Below, one piece after another: positions 1 through 8,730 of a DNA stretch of 64,000 nt. Location: positions 25,474 through 89,473 of the forward strand of contig NZFW01000020.1 of NCBI GenBank assembly GCA_002690805.1. The letters are read 5' to 3'. The translations under genes were made by a program, and so were the position numbers. Source of the stretch: Flavobacteriaceae bacterium (GTDB lineage Bacteria; Bacteroidota; Bacteroidia; Flavobacteriales; Flavobacteriaceae). The first letter of the stretch is position 1; every line of letters starts with the position of its first letter. The notes below the pieces were generated by a model. It did no database searches. It saw nothing but the letters and a program-made list of their open reading frames with translations, and was not told the DNA's origin.

Positions 1-926
1 GATAAATAAAGAGCATCTTGATTTTTCGGTGATTCATTTTCTGATTTTACAATACCAAAATTTCCTCTCAAAGGAGGGTCAGGAATCACAAATTGAAAAT
101 TTGGAAAGGAATATAAAGATCTAAGTACTAATTCTTGCTCTTTGTTATCTGTTATTTGCCCCTTAAACTGATCTGACATTCTTAAAAATGATCCTGAATA
201 TGGAGATTCTATATAATATTGTCCTAATTCAGAACGAATATTAATAGCACCATCAATTGGATTATTTAAGGTGAATAGGATATTGTTAATACTAGAAACC
301 TCCCCTTCCTTTAAAAAATGCTCATGTCTATTTCCGTCGTTTGCCTCAACAATTTTTAAATATCTGTCTCCACTTGGATCTAAGACTAATCCTTCAGAAA
401 CATTTTCCACATAATTAATTAGTGATATAGAAAAATCTTGTCCATGAAAATCTTGATTCCAATTAAGTTTATTAGAGGTGTGTTCAGAAAATAAAACTTC
501 ATCTTCTAATTTTAATCTTTGAACTAAACCATTTTTCTCTCCATCGACTAAAACAGTTAAAAAAGTTTTTTCTGAAATCATTTTATTGCTTTCATCACCT
601 TCTCTAATTGGCATAACCCCTTCAAAACCATAATATCTGGTTGTAAAAGCACCTAATAGGATAAGTATAAATGAAAGATGAAGTGATAAAACTGCCCATT
701 TTTCTTTTCTTAAAAGTTTGTACTTGAATATATTACCTATGAAATTCAACATCAATAACAACATAATAACTTCAAACCATCTTGCATTATAGATCCATAT
801 TTTGGCCGCCGTAGTTGAATAAAAAGTTTCTAGAAAAGTTCCAACTCCCATTGCCGTTGGAAAGGCAATAAACAAAATGGCCATTAACTTATTTGAAAAA
901 AGAAACCTTAATATTTTCTCTTGCAT
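1..926 (-). CDS. Cytochrome c biogenesis protein, ResB/CcsBA type (N-terminal part)
   Basis: The reverse strand encodes about 308 residues from an ATG at 926, and the frame is still open at the window edge, so the C-terminus is missing. Three hydrophobic helices are visible near residues 12-35, 50-70 and 78-98, the third preceded by basic RKEKW, followed by a long periplasmic-type region. This is the layout of ResB/Ccs1, which in Bacteroidota is usually fused to CcsA in a protein of about 1000 residues. The family handles apocytochrome and haem in system II cytochrome c maturation at the inner membrane. The fusion is inferred because the CcsA part lies outside the window. The next gene is divergent, across 138 bp. 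Confidence 0.8.
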   Translation of the reverse strand, partial: MQEKILRFLFSNKLMAILFIAFPTAMGVGTFLETFYSTTAAKIWIYNARWFEVIMLLLMLNFIGNIFKYKLLRKEKWAVLSLHLSFILILLGAFTTRYYGFEGVMPIREGDESNKMISEKTFLTVLVDGEKNGLVQRLKLEDEVLFSEHTSNKLNWNQDFHGQDFSISLINYVENVSEGLVLDPSGDRYLKIVEANDGNRHEHFLKEGEVSSINNILFTLNNPIDGAINIRSELGQYYIESPYSGSFLRMSDQFKGQITDNKEQELVLRSLYSFPNFQFVIPDPPLRGNFGIVKSENESPKNQDALYL

Positions 927-1064
927 CAAAATTTAAAATTGGATTACAAATATACCCTTTGATACTGAATTTTAAAAGAATGTAAATGATTATATACAAA
1001 TATTTTTTACTTCTATTTTTATTGATATGGCTGATATTTAACAACATTATGTAAATTTGAAATT

Positions 1065-1808
1065 ATGTTTGAAGTAACAGTAATCGGGAATGGAAATGTT
1101 GGCACTCAACTTGCTATGAATATTGATGCACTTAAAGATTTCAAATTAAAAGAATGGTTCGGAAGATCATGGAAAAATAAAAAGATTCCAAAAAATGGTA
1201 TCGATAAAATAGAGAATCTTAAAGATGCTGATTTATTCATAATTGCTGTTTCAGATAGTTCAATTCAAAATATTTCAAAATTGATTAATAAAAACCACTT
1301 CTTAGTTCATTGTTCTGGAGCAACATCAATAAATGTATTTAACAAACATAAAAGATCAGGCGTACTATTCCCTGTTCAATCAATTACAAAAGACAAAAAC
1401 AATATTTTCGAAAAAACTCCATTTTGTATCGAAGCCAAAAAGGAAAACGATCTAAACTTATTAAAAAAATTAGTTTTATCATTGAAAGGAAGATATAAGT
1501 GTTTGAACTCTACAGAAAGAGCAAATGTTCATTTATCAGCAGTTTGGATTAATAATTTTGTTAATCATATTATATACAAGGGTAAAAAAATATGTGATGA
1601 AAACAATGTTCCATATTCAATTATTAAACCCTTATTAAAAAATACAATAAATCAAGTATTAACAAACGACCCCTTCATTATACAAACTGGTCCTGCTAGA
1701 CGAGAAGACGAAATAACGCTTAAAAATCATCTAAACCTAATGAATAATACTGATGATAAGAGTCTGTATTTAGCAATAACAAAATCAATAAAAAAAAGCT
1801 ATGAATAA
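1065..1808 (+). CDS. Rossmann-fold DUF2520 domain protein
   Basis: A 247-aa cytosolic protein. The N-terminus carries a dinucleotide-binding motif (VIGNGNVGTQLA, residues 6-17), and the family's HCSGATS-like segment lies near residue 82. The C-terminal half is the helical DUF2520 domain, giving the architecture of a small F420/NADP oxidoreductase-like or ketopantoate-reductase-like protein. The substrate is unknown. It overlaps the following HAD gene by 8 nt, so the two are probably translationally coupled. A TAAATTTG element at 1052-1059 resembles a Bacteroidota -7 box, but it lies only a few bases before the ATG and no convincing -33 box is seen. Confidence 0.85.
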   Translation: MFEVTVIGNGNVGTQLAMNIDALKDFKLKEWFGRSWKNKKIPKNGIDKIENLKDADLFIIAVSDSSIQNISKLINKNHFLVHCSGATSINVFNKHKRSGVLFPVQSITKDKNNIFEKTPFCIEAKKENDLNLLKKLVLSLKGRYKCLNSTERANVHLSAVWINNFVNHIIYKGKKICDENNVPYSIIKPLLKNTINQVLTNDPFIIQTGPARREDEITLKNHLNLMNNTDDKSLYLAITKSIKKSYE

Positions 1809-2313
1809 AGAAAATTATAAAATTAGATTGAAAAGAATTACAACATTTATTTTCGATATAGACGGAGTATTAACAGACGGAAAACTTCTTATAACAAATA
1901 ATGGAGAAATGTATAGAATGATGGATTCAAAAGATGGTTTTGCTATAAAATATGCAATTGACAGTGGATATAATATTTCAATTATTTCTGGAGCTATCAA
2001 CAAAGATCTTGATATAAGGTTAAAGTCTTTAGGTGTAAAAAATATTTATTTAGGAGCACATAAAAAAATTGAACCCTACAATGAATTGTTAAAAATTCAC
2101 GGAGTTTCATCAAATGAAATTCTCTACATGGGAGATGATATTCCAGATATTCCAGTGATGAAAAAAGTAGGTGTAAGTACCTGTCCCAAAGATGCAGTAA
2201 CAGATGTAAAAAAAATTGCTAACTACATTTCACCAAAAAAAGGGGGATTTGGATGTGTCAGGGAAATAATTGAACAGGTTTTAAGAGTTCAAAATAAATG
2301 GAATTTTATTTAA
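1801..2313 (+). CDS. HAD superfamily phosphatase, KdsC-like
   Basis: A 170-aa HAD-IIIA phosphatase without a cap domain. Motif I is DIDGVLTDG near residues 19-27 (nucleophile plus acid/base Asp) and the motif IV acidic pair lies in MGDDIPDIPVM near residue 110. The closest well-known family is 3-deoxy-D-manno-octulosonate 8-phosphate phosphatase (KdsC), which makes Kdo for lipopolysaccharide. The true substrate cannot be set from sequence because orphan HADs share this core. It sits between DUF2520 and maf in one tight operon, starting inside the previous gene and ending one base before maf. Confidence 0.82.
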   Translation: MNKENYKIRLKRITTFIFDIDGVLTDGKLLITNNGEMYRMMDSKDGFAIKYAIDSGYNISIISGAINKDLDIRLKSLGVKNIYLGAHKKIEPYNELLKIHGVSSNEILYMGDDIPDIPVMKKVGVSTCPKDAVTDVKKIANYISPKKGGFGCVREIIEQVLRVQNKWNFI

Positions 2314-2314
2314 A

Positions 2315-2893
2315 ATGGTTAAAAAGATTGATAAAGAAATAATTTTAGCTTCTAATTCCCCAAGGCGTAAAGCATTCTTTGAGCATTTTGACTTCCCTTT
2401 TACTATAAAAACTTTTGATGTTGAAGAGAAATATCCAAAAAAATTAAAAGGAGTCTCTATCGCTAGATATATTGCAGGTCTAAAATCCAAACCATTTAAA
2501 AAAATCATAGAGGAAAATCAAATTATTATTAGTGCAGATACTATTGTTTGGCATGAAAAAAAATGTCTTGGAAAACCAAAAACATTTGAAGATGCAAAAA
2601 GAATGCTACTATCTTTATCCGGTAAAACTCATAAAGTAATTACTGCAGTTGGATTTTTAACCTATGAAAACTATTACTGTATTGATGTAACAACCGAAGT
2701 TACATTTAATGAATTAAATGAAAAATTAATAGATAATTATATAATTAAACATAACCCCTACGATAAAGCTGGTTCATATGCAATTCAAGAATCAATTGGT
2801 ATATTAGGAGTTTCAAAAATAAAAGGAAGCTATACCAACGTTATTGGATTACCTGTTCCAGAAGTTTTAACTGAGATACAAAGATTAATTTGA
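2315..2893 (+). CDS. maf: Maf family nucleoside triphosphate pyrophosphatase
   Basis: A 192-aa Maf/HAM1-fold enzyme. It shows the signature SNSPRR at residues 13-18, SADTIVW near 70 (catalytic Asp), GKPK near 83 and the YDKAGSYAIQ segment near 147. The family hydrolyses non-canonical or modified NTPs to NMP and pyrophosphate and has been linked to septum-formation control. Whether this is the dTTP/UTP (YhdE) or m7GTP (YceF) type is not decided here. It is the last gene of a three-gene unit, and the next gene starts 40 bp later. Confidence 0.92.
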   Translation: MVKKIDKEIILASNSPRRKAFFEHFDFPFTIKTFDVEEKYPKKLKGVSIARYIAGLKSKPFKKIIEENQIIISADTIVWHEKKCLGKPKTFEDAKRMLLSLSGKTHKVITAVGFLTYENYYCIDVTTEVTFNELNEKLIDNYIIKHNPYDKAGSYAIQESIGILGVSKIKGSYTNVIGLPVPEVLTEIQRLI

Positions 2894-2933
2894 TATAATT
2901 TTTTAGGATTATTAAATATATTAACTTGAACCA

Positions 2934-5405
2934 ATGAAATATTTTTTTTTATTAAGTTTCTTTTTTCTATTCAAATCATTTCAACTAAAGTCTCAAAACA
3001 GTGCTGAGATTTATACAAAAATTCAAAAGCTAAATGTTTTAGGTAGCTTACTCCATATTGGGGCCCATCCAGATGATGAAAACACAAATCTTATTTCTTA
3101 TTTTTCAAATAAGCACCATATTGAAACAACCTATCTTTCTTTAACTAGAGGTGATGGTGGACAAAACAGAATTGGAACAGAATTAACAGATGCATTAGGC
3201 CTAATTAGAACACAAGAACTTTTAGCTGCAAGAAAAATTGATGGTGCAAATCAATTTTTTACAACTGCAAATGACTTTGGTTTTTCGAAACATCCAGATG
3301 AAACATTAAATATTTGGAATAAAAATGAATTGCTAAGTCAAGTTGTCAAGTATATAAGGACAATCCAACCTGATATAATTATAAATAGATTTGATCATAG
3401 AACTCCTGGAACTACTCATGGACATCATACATCATCAGCAATTTTGAGTTATGAAGCTTTTGATTTAGCTTCAAACGTTAATTATTTTCCAGAACAGTTA
3501 AAATCACTTTCTATTTGGAAACCAAAAAGATTATTTTTTAATACATCATGGTTTTTTTATGGGAGTAAAGAAAATTTTATGAAAGTTGACAAAAATAATT
3601 TTTTAAAATTTGATCAATCTGAATTTAATAATCTAAGAGGAATGACTTATGATCAAATAGCTGCTAAAAGTAGGAGTCAACACAAATCTCAAGGATTTGG
3701 AAGATCGCCAAAACCTGGAGGTCCACAATGGGGGTATATAGAATTAATTAAGGGTGAAGATGTTGCTTCAAATAATCCTTTTGAAGGAATCGATATTAGT
3801 TGGAATAGACTAAAAGGTGGTGATCAAATTAAAACTCTAATAGATAATCTTCTAACAGACTTTAATTTTAAAATCCCTGAAGAAAACATTCCTGATTTAA
3901 TCAATATTTATAAAAAAATTGAAAAGTTGGAAAATGGATATTGGAAAAACTTGAAGTTAAATGAGTTAAAAAGTATTATTTCTCTTTGTCTTGGATTAAA
4001 TATTCAACTTAATAGTATAAATATATTAGGTACTCCAAATAGTAAAGAAGTTTTTAATTTAAAAATTGTTAACCCTTCAAATACTGATGTTCTAATCAAA
4101 AAAATAAATCTAAATAATGATAATTTTATAATTAATGAAACTATAAAAAATAATTATTTATTTGAAAAAAAATTAGAAATCACAATTGGCAATATTATTT
4201 CGTCACCATACTGGCTAACAAAAGAAGGGACATTAGGAATGTATAAAGTTAATAATCAAAACTTAAAAGGTCTACCCGAAACTCCAATAGCAATAAAAGC
4301 TAAAGTGGACCTTGTAATAAATGGTTCAGGATTAACTATTGTTGTTGATGCAAAAAACAGAATTACAGATCCCGTTCAGGGTGAGGTTATAACTCCCTAC
4401 ACCGTTGTTCCTAAAGTCACAGTAAAACTTGATCAGCCCGTTTATATTTTCACTGATTCCAGACCAAAACAAGTTTCTGTTTCAGTTACCGCGCATAAAA
4501 ATAATATTCAAGGTACTCTAAGTCTTGAAATACCAGAAGGATGGAAAAGTAAACCCAGTGAATACTTAATTGATATTTCAAAGAAGAGTGAGCTAAAAAA
4601 TTATTTATTTAATGTTTATTCTAGTAATAAAAATAGCTTAGGTACTATAAAGCCAATTATAAATTCAAATAATGAAAAATACTCTAATCAGCTAATAACG
4701 ATTGATTATCCTCATATTCCAAAGCAATTCATTGTAAAACCAAGCTTTTCAAAGGTATTTGAAGTTGATTTGAAAAATAATGTTAATAAAGTTGGGTATT
4801 TGATGGGTGTAGGAGATAAAATACCTGAAGCATTAAAAAATATTGGAATAGAGGTTGTTGAAATTGATCCCTCTGAACTTATTTTAGAGAATATTGCAGA
4901 CTTTAAAACAATAATAATAGGTATTAGGGCATTTAATGTTATAGATGAATTACGTTTTAAAAATGAAGTTTTATGGAATTATGTTAAAAATGGAGGTACT
5001 TTAGTTATTCAATACAACACTAGCAGAGGATTAAAAACAAACAATATTACTCCATATAAGTTAACACTCTCAAGAGATAGAGTTACTGATGAAAATTCAA
5101 GTGTTGAATTTTTAAATAAATCTCATTCCATATTCAATCATCCCAACAAAATAGAGATTGAAGATTTTAATAATTGGGTTCAAGAAAGAGGTTTGTATTT
5201 TCCCAACAATTGGGATGAAAATTTTGAACCTCTTCTTGAAATGAGTGATGTTAATGAAACAAAAAAAAGAGGAAGCATATTAGCAGCTTCCTATGGAGAA
5301 GGTAAAATAATTTACACAGGCCTTAGTTTTTTTAGGGAATTACCCGCTGGAGTTCCAGGGGCATATAAACTTTTTATTAATTTGCTAAACTTTGGGCATG
5401 AATAA
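2934..5405 (+). CDS. Secreted PIG-L/LmbE family deacetylase, large form
   Basis: An 823-aa protein with an N-terminal signal peptide (hydrophobic residues 3-14, likely cleavage near 20). The PIG-L metal site is clear: HPDDE at 45-49 and a downstream HGHH near residue 163. PIG-L proteins are zinc-dependent N-deacetylases of GlcNAc-type substrates. Residues beyond about 300 are a long extension of beta-rich domains ending in a glutamine-amidotransferase-like fold (IIIGIRAF near 660). The length rules out the roughly 240-aa bacillithiol enzyme BshB. Its stop codon overlaps the start of a 31-codon ORF, which in turn overlaps the symporter gene, suggesting co-expression of deacetylase and transporter. 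Confidence 0.85.
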   Translation: MKYFFLLSFFFLFKSFQLKSQNSAEIYTKIQKLNVLGSLLHIGAHPDDENTNLISYFSNKHHIETTYLSLTRGDGGQNRIGTELTDALGLIRTQELLAARKIDGANQFFTTANDFGFSKHPDETLNIWNKNELLSQVVKYIRTIQPDIIINRFDHRTPGTTHGHHTSSAILSYEAFDLASNVNYFPEQLKSLSIWKPKRLFFNTSWFFYGSKENFMKVDKNNFLKFDQSEFNNLRGMTYDQIAAKSRSQHKSQGFGRSPKPGGPQWGYIELIKGEDVASNNPFEGIDISWNRLKGGDQIKTLIDNLLTDFNFKIPEENIPDLINIYKKIEKLENGYWKNLKLNELKSIISLCLGLNIQLNSINILGTPNSKEVFNLKIVNPSNTDVLIKKINLNNDNFIINETIKNNYLFEKKLEITIGNIISSPYWLTKEGTLGMYKVNNQNLKGLPETPIAIKAKVDLVINGSGLTIVVDAKNRITDPVQGEVITPYTVVPKVTVKLDQPVYIFTDSRPKQVSVSVTAHKNNIQGTLSLEIPEGWKSKPSEYLIDISKKSELKNYLFNVYSSNKNSLGTIKPIINSNNEKYSNQLITIDYPHIPKQFIVKPSFSKVFEVDLKNNVNKVGYLMGVGDKIPEALKNIGIEVVEIDPSELILENIADFKTIIIGIRAFNVIDELRFKNEVLWNYVKNGGTLVIQYNTSRGLKTNNITPYKLTLSRDRVTDENSSVEFLNKSHSIFNHPNKIEIEDFNNWVQERGLYFPNNWDENFEPLLEMSDVNETKKRGSILAASYGEGKIIYTGLSFFRELPAGVPGAYKLFINLLNFGHE

Positions 5406-5493
5406 AGTTAAAAACCAAACATATATATTATTATTTGGAATTAATATTCTTTACTGGTTCATATTTTACATCATTACGATAAATTATAATTAA
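5398..5493 (+). CDS. Candidate 31-aa single-pass membrane peptide
   Basis: A 31-codon ORF (ATG 5398, TAA 5491-5493). Its start overlaps the last codons of the deacetylase gene, and its stop shares one base with the ATG of the symporter (TAATG). The peptide is a short basic N-terminus (MNKVKNQ) followed by one hydrophobic helix of about 20 residues and a polar tail. I do not recognise a family. Coupling on both sides argues it is translated. By analogy with other sodium:solute symporters that have small membrane subunits, it could be an accessory subunit or a leader, but that is inference. Confidence 0.5.
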   Translation: MNKVKNQTYILLFGINILYWFIFYIITINYN

Positions 5494-7184
5494 TGCTAAA
5501 TATTGATTGGTTCCTTTTAATTGGAACACTTCTTTTTATCGCAATTTATGGGGTTTGGAAAAATCAAAATCATTCTTCTATTAAATCATATTTAAAAGGT
5601 GATAATAAAGCTAGGTGGTGGACTATAGGTTTTTCAGTAATGGCAACTCAGGCAAGTGCAATTACATTTTTATCTACTCCAGGACAAGCTTATAGTGATG
5701 GAATGGGTTTTGTTCAATTTTATTTTGGACTTCCTTTAGCAATGATAATTATTTGTCTATTTTTTTTACCAGTATATCAAAAGCTTAATGTTTATACTGC
5801 CTATGAGTTTTTAGAAAATAGATTTGATCTTAAAACTAGAACTTTAACTGCAATTTTATTTCTAATTCAAAGAGGTTTAGCAGCTGGAATTACTATATAT
5901 GCACCTGCTATAATTTTAAGTGTTGCTCTTGGGTGGGATTTAAAATTGCTAGTTATATTAATTGGGATAATAGTCATATTTTATACTTTAATTGGTGGAA
6001 CAAGTGCTGTCAATATTACTCAAAAACAACAGATGTTTATCATTATTATTGGATTGGTATCTGCATTTTGGATAGCGCTTATTAAAATTCCTGAAAATAT
6101 TGATTTCTCAAAGGCTATTAAATTGGCTGGCTATAGTCAAAAGTTACAAGTATTGGATTTTAGTTTTGATCCAAATAGTAGATATACCTTTTGGAGTGGA
6201 ATAACAGGTGGTCTTTTTCTTGCTCTTTCATATTTTGGAACTGACCAAAGTCAAGTTCAAAGATACCTTTCAGGAAAGTCACTCAAAGAAAGTCAAATGG
6301 GGTTAATTATGAATGGGTTTCTTAAAGTTCCATTCCAGTTTTTCATTTTAATGCTTGGAGTTGTTGTATTTGTATTTTATCAGTATAAAACACCTCCAAT
6401 TCATTTTAATTCAAAAAACATAACAGAACTAAAAAAATCTAATTATGCAAAAGATTTTTTTCAAGTTGAAAAGGAATATAAATTAACTCAAAATCTTAAA
6501 CATAAAATTTTATTAAATCCATTATTTTTTGAAGATAATAAATTAAAGAAAAACTATTTACAATTAGAATTAGATAACAAAAACCAAAGAGAAAAAGTAA
6601 ATAAATTAATTCTTAAAAATAACAGAAAAGCTTCAATTAACGATAAAGATTATGTTTTTATCACCTTTATTATCAACCACTTACCGCACGGAATGATAGG
6701 TTTGTTATTAGCTGTTATATTTGCGGCAGCTATGAGCTCTACAGCTTCTGAATTAAATGCTCTTTCAGCAACAACCCTTATTGACTTATACAAAAGACAC
6801 ACACCTAATCTATCTGCAAATCATTATGTGAATATGGCCAAATTATTCACTCTAATATGGGGAATAATTGCTGTTGCTTTTGCTTTTTTTGGTAATTTAT
6901 TTGAAAACTTAATTCAGTTAGTTAATATAATTGGATCTGTTTTTTATGGTACAATTCTTGGAGTTTTTTTAATTGCATTTTTCTTCAAAAAAATTAAAAG
7001 TAACCCTGTCTTTTATGGGGCAATTATATCAGAGTTAATTGTTATCTCCTGTTATCTGATAAATCTTTATGTAATACCATTATTTGGATATTTATGGTTA
7101 AATGTCATTGGATCTATACTAACAATAGTATTTGCGTTTTTATTTCAAAAGATTGAGAATAATAAAAAAAACCTCAATATTTAA
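5493..7184 (+). CDS. Sodium:solute symporter (SSS family)
   Basis: A 563-aa polytopic membrane protein with about 13 hydrophobic helices. SSS hallmarks are visible: WWTIGFSVMATQASAITFLSTPG near residues 41-61, GTDQSQVQRYLSGKS near 249-263, and AAAMSSTASELNALSATT near 411-428. A hydrophilic, Lys/Asn-rich loop of about 90 residues (around 300-390) separates two helix groups. The family couples Na+ to solute uptake across the inner membrane. The substrate is unknown, but linkage to a PIG-L deacetylase suggests an amino-sugar or related product (inference). The start is set by the TAATG junction with the small upstream ORF, and the stop lies in the loop of a bidirectional terminator. Confidence 0.9.
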   Translation: MLNIDWFLLIGTLLFIAIYGVWKNQNHSSIKSYLKGDNKARWWTIGFSVMATQASAITFLSTPGQAYSDGMGFVQFYFGLPLAMIIICLFFLPVYQKLNVYTAYEFLENRFDLKTRTLTAILFLIQRGLAAGITIYAPAIILSVALGWDLKLLVILIGIIVIFYTLIGGTSAVNITQKQQMFIIIIGLVSAFWIALIKIPENIDFSKAIKLAGYSQKLQVLDFSFDPNSRYTFWSGITGGLFLALSYFGTDQSQVQRYLSGKSLKESQMGLIMNGFLKVPFQFFILMLGVVVFVFYQYKTPPIHFNSKNITELKKSNYAKDFFQVEKEYKLTQNLKHKILLNPLFFEDNKLKKNYLQLELDNKNQREKVNKLILKNNRKASINDKDYVFITFIINHLPHGMIGLLLAVIFAAAMSSTASELNALSATTLIDLYKRHTPNLSANHYVNMAKLFTLIWGIIAVAFAFFGNLFENLIQLVNIIGSVFYGTILGVFLIAFFFKKIKSNPVFYGAIISELIVISCYLINLYVIPLFGYLWLNVIGSILTIVFAFLFQKIENNKKNLNI

Positions 7185-7197
7185 AAGTGAGGTTTTT
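7168..7197. terminator. Bidirectional rho-independent terminator
   Basis: AAAACCTCA (7168-7176) pairs with TGAGGTTTT (7188-7196) around an 11-nt loop that contains the symporter stop codon. A T run follows on the plus strand, and an A run at 7164-7170 gives a T run on the minus strand. It separates the convergent symporter and DUF2911 genes. Confidence 0.8.
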
Positions 7198-7219
7198 AGT
7201 TTAAAAATATTAATCTTAT

Positions 7220-8056
7220 CTATTTTGACCACTCATCTATAGACTCCTTGTTCATTTTCAAGTAATCTTTATTTCCTGCAGCTTCTGCTAGTTGGTATGA
7301 CTTTTTAGCGACTTCAACAGCAGCAGAATTATCACCTAATCCTGCTAAAATCAATGAGTATTGTCTTAAATGATAATACTTGTCATTACCTTGCTTGACT
7401 GCTGTTTCCATCCATAATTTTGCTTGCTTTAAGTCCTGTCCGCTATTTAAATAATAAACTGCAGAACTATAATAATCTGAAGGACTCGGATCTTGTGACA
7501 ATGATTTTTTAATTGATGCCATAGTTTTTTCATGAGTTGGAACATTTATTAATGTACTAACTTTAGTATTCTCCCATGATATAGATAACTCAGCTGAGTC
7601 ATTTGAAATATTTTCAATTTGAATTGTAAATGATTCTACCTGATATCCAGTTTCATTTACCTTTGACTCGGAAACAACAGCAACTTGATTTGCATCCCAA
7701 ACTTTAGGTAGAGCCCAATTATCACTTTTTTTGTAAAAAAATACCTCCCACATTTCTTTCCCAGGACGAGTATATAAAGCATATTCTCCTTTTGGGATAG
7801 TAACACCAGAAATCGTTACTGGATCAGAAAAGCTAATTTTTGTATTTGCATTAGCACCTGTTCTCCAAAGTTCACCATAAGGAACTAAATCACCCATGAT
7901 TACTCTACCTCTCATTGCAGGTCTGGAGTACTCAATTTTAACATCTGTTAAGCCAATAGTTTGAATAACAGTAGAAGCAGGACTAGCCTGCGGAGATAGT
8001 ACTTGAGAAAAATTAAAAAATGGAACAAATAAAATTAATGATAGTAGTTTTTTCAT
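7220..8056 (-). CDS. Secreted DUF2911 domain protein with C-terminal TPR-like repeats
   Basis: A 278-aa protein with a signal peptide (MKKLLSLILFVPFFNFSQ). The DUF2911 core spans about residues 20-170 and includes SRPAMRGR, GELWRTGANA and PKGEYALYT, all typical of the family. The last 90 residues are helical with a TPR-like pattern. The molecular function of DUF2911 is not established; the protein is probably periplasmic or extracytoplasmic. It is transcribed alone, convergent with the symporter and sharing its terminator. Confidence 0.85.
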   Translation of the reverse strand: MKKLLSLILFVPFFNFSQVLSPQASPASTVIQTIGLTDVKIEYSRPAMRGRVIMGDLVPYGELWRTGANANTKISFSDPVTISGVTIPKGEYALYTRPGKEMWEVFFYKKSDNWALPKVWDANQVAVVSESKVNETGYQVESFTIQIENISNDSAELSISWENTKVSTLINVPTHEKTMASIKKSLSQDPSPSDYYSSAVYYLNSGQDLKQAKLWMETAVKQGNDKYYHLRQYSLILAGLGDNSAAVEVAKKSYQLAEAAGNKDYLKMNKESIDEWSK

Positions 8057-8202
8057 GATTTGATAATTTAATTTAAAATAAATTTAATAACTATATATTT
8101 ATTTATAAAATTAAGCATAAAATAATTTAATATATTATTTAATATAAATGATTCATTTTTAATAAAAACATAAAAATTATTTAAAGACAAAAATTCATGT
8201 AG

Positions 8203-8210
8203 TATATTTG
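8203..8210 (+). promoter_or_regulatory. Bacteroidota -7 element for the SRPBCC-SDR pair
   Basis: TATATTTG matches TAnnTTTG and lies 10 bp before the ATG at 8221, which predicts an almost leaderless transcript. No clear TTTG is seen 19-21 bp upstream, so support rests on the -7 box alone. Confidence 0.4.
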
Positions 8211-8220
8211 TGATTGGTTT

Positions 8221-8730
8221 ATGAGAATCTATAATAAAACTACCTTTCAAAAACTACCGATTTCAATCAATAAAGCTTGGGATTTTCTTTCTAACCCCAA
8301 AAACTTAAGTACCATAACGCCTGACTATATGAATTTTAAAATTCTCAAAGGTGCAGATAGAAAAATATTTTCAGGTCAAATAATACAGTACACAGTAACA
8401 CCTATATTAGGAATACCAACAAATTGGGTTACAGAAATAACTCATGTTAAACACGGATCATATTTTGTTGACGAGCAAAGGTTTGGTCCATATGCTTTAT
8501 GGCATCACAAGCATTTTATTAAAGAAATTGAAGGTGGAGTTGAAATGGAAGATATTATAGATTATAAGATACCCTTTGGTATTTTGGGACAATTAGTTCA
8601 CCCAATAATTGTAAAACCAAAACTAGATGAAATATTTGATTACAGACATAATAAATTAATTGAGATTTTTGGAGATTTTGGAAAAACTGAGTCATACACA
8701 AGAAATGAATCATTAAAAAATATTATATGA
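8221..8730 (+). CDS. SRPBCC family ligand-binding protein
   Basis: A 169-aa cytosolic protein of the START/Bet v1-like SRPBCC superfamily. Visible features are the N-terminal strand and helix with WDFLSNPKNLSTITPDYM (residues 20-37), a central beta region with FVDEQRFGPYALWHHKH near 82-98, and a long C-terminal helix. The fold binds hydrophobic ligands; the ligand is unknown. It overlaps the SDR gene by ATGA, so the two are one transcription unit. Related SRPBCC/SDR pairs occur near photolyase-cryptochrome genes in other Flavobacteriaceae as I recall, but no photolyase is in this window. Confidence 0.8.
   Translation: MRIYNKTTFQKLPISINKAWDFLSNPKNLSTITPDYMNFKILKGADRKIFSGQIIQYTVTPILGIPTNWVTEITHVKHGSYFVDEQRFGPYALWHHKHFIKEIEGGVEMEDIIDYKIPFGILGQLVHPIIVKPKLDEIFDYRHNKLIEIFGDFGKTESYTRNESLKNII

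Noticed and set aside
2934-5405. PIG-L gene as BshB, partner of BshA
   Set aside because: BshB is about 240 aa and cytosolic; this protein is 823 aa, exported and unlinked to bshA.
8068-8250. 60-codon minus-strand frame in the DUF2911-SRPBCC spacer
   Set aside because: Extremely AT-rich, composed of Ile/Asn/Phe/Lys, overlaps the SRPBCC start, and shows no domain or signal pattern.
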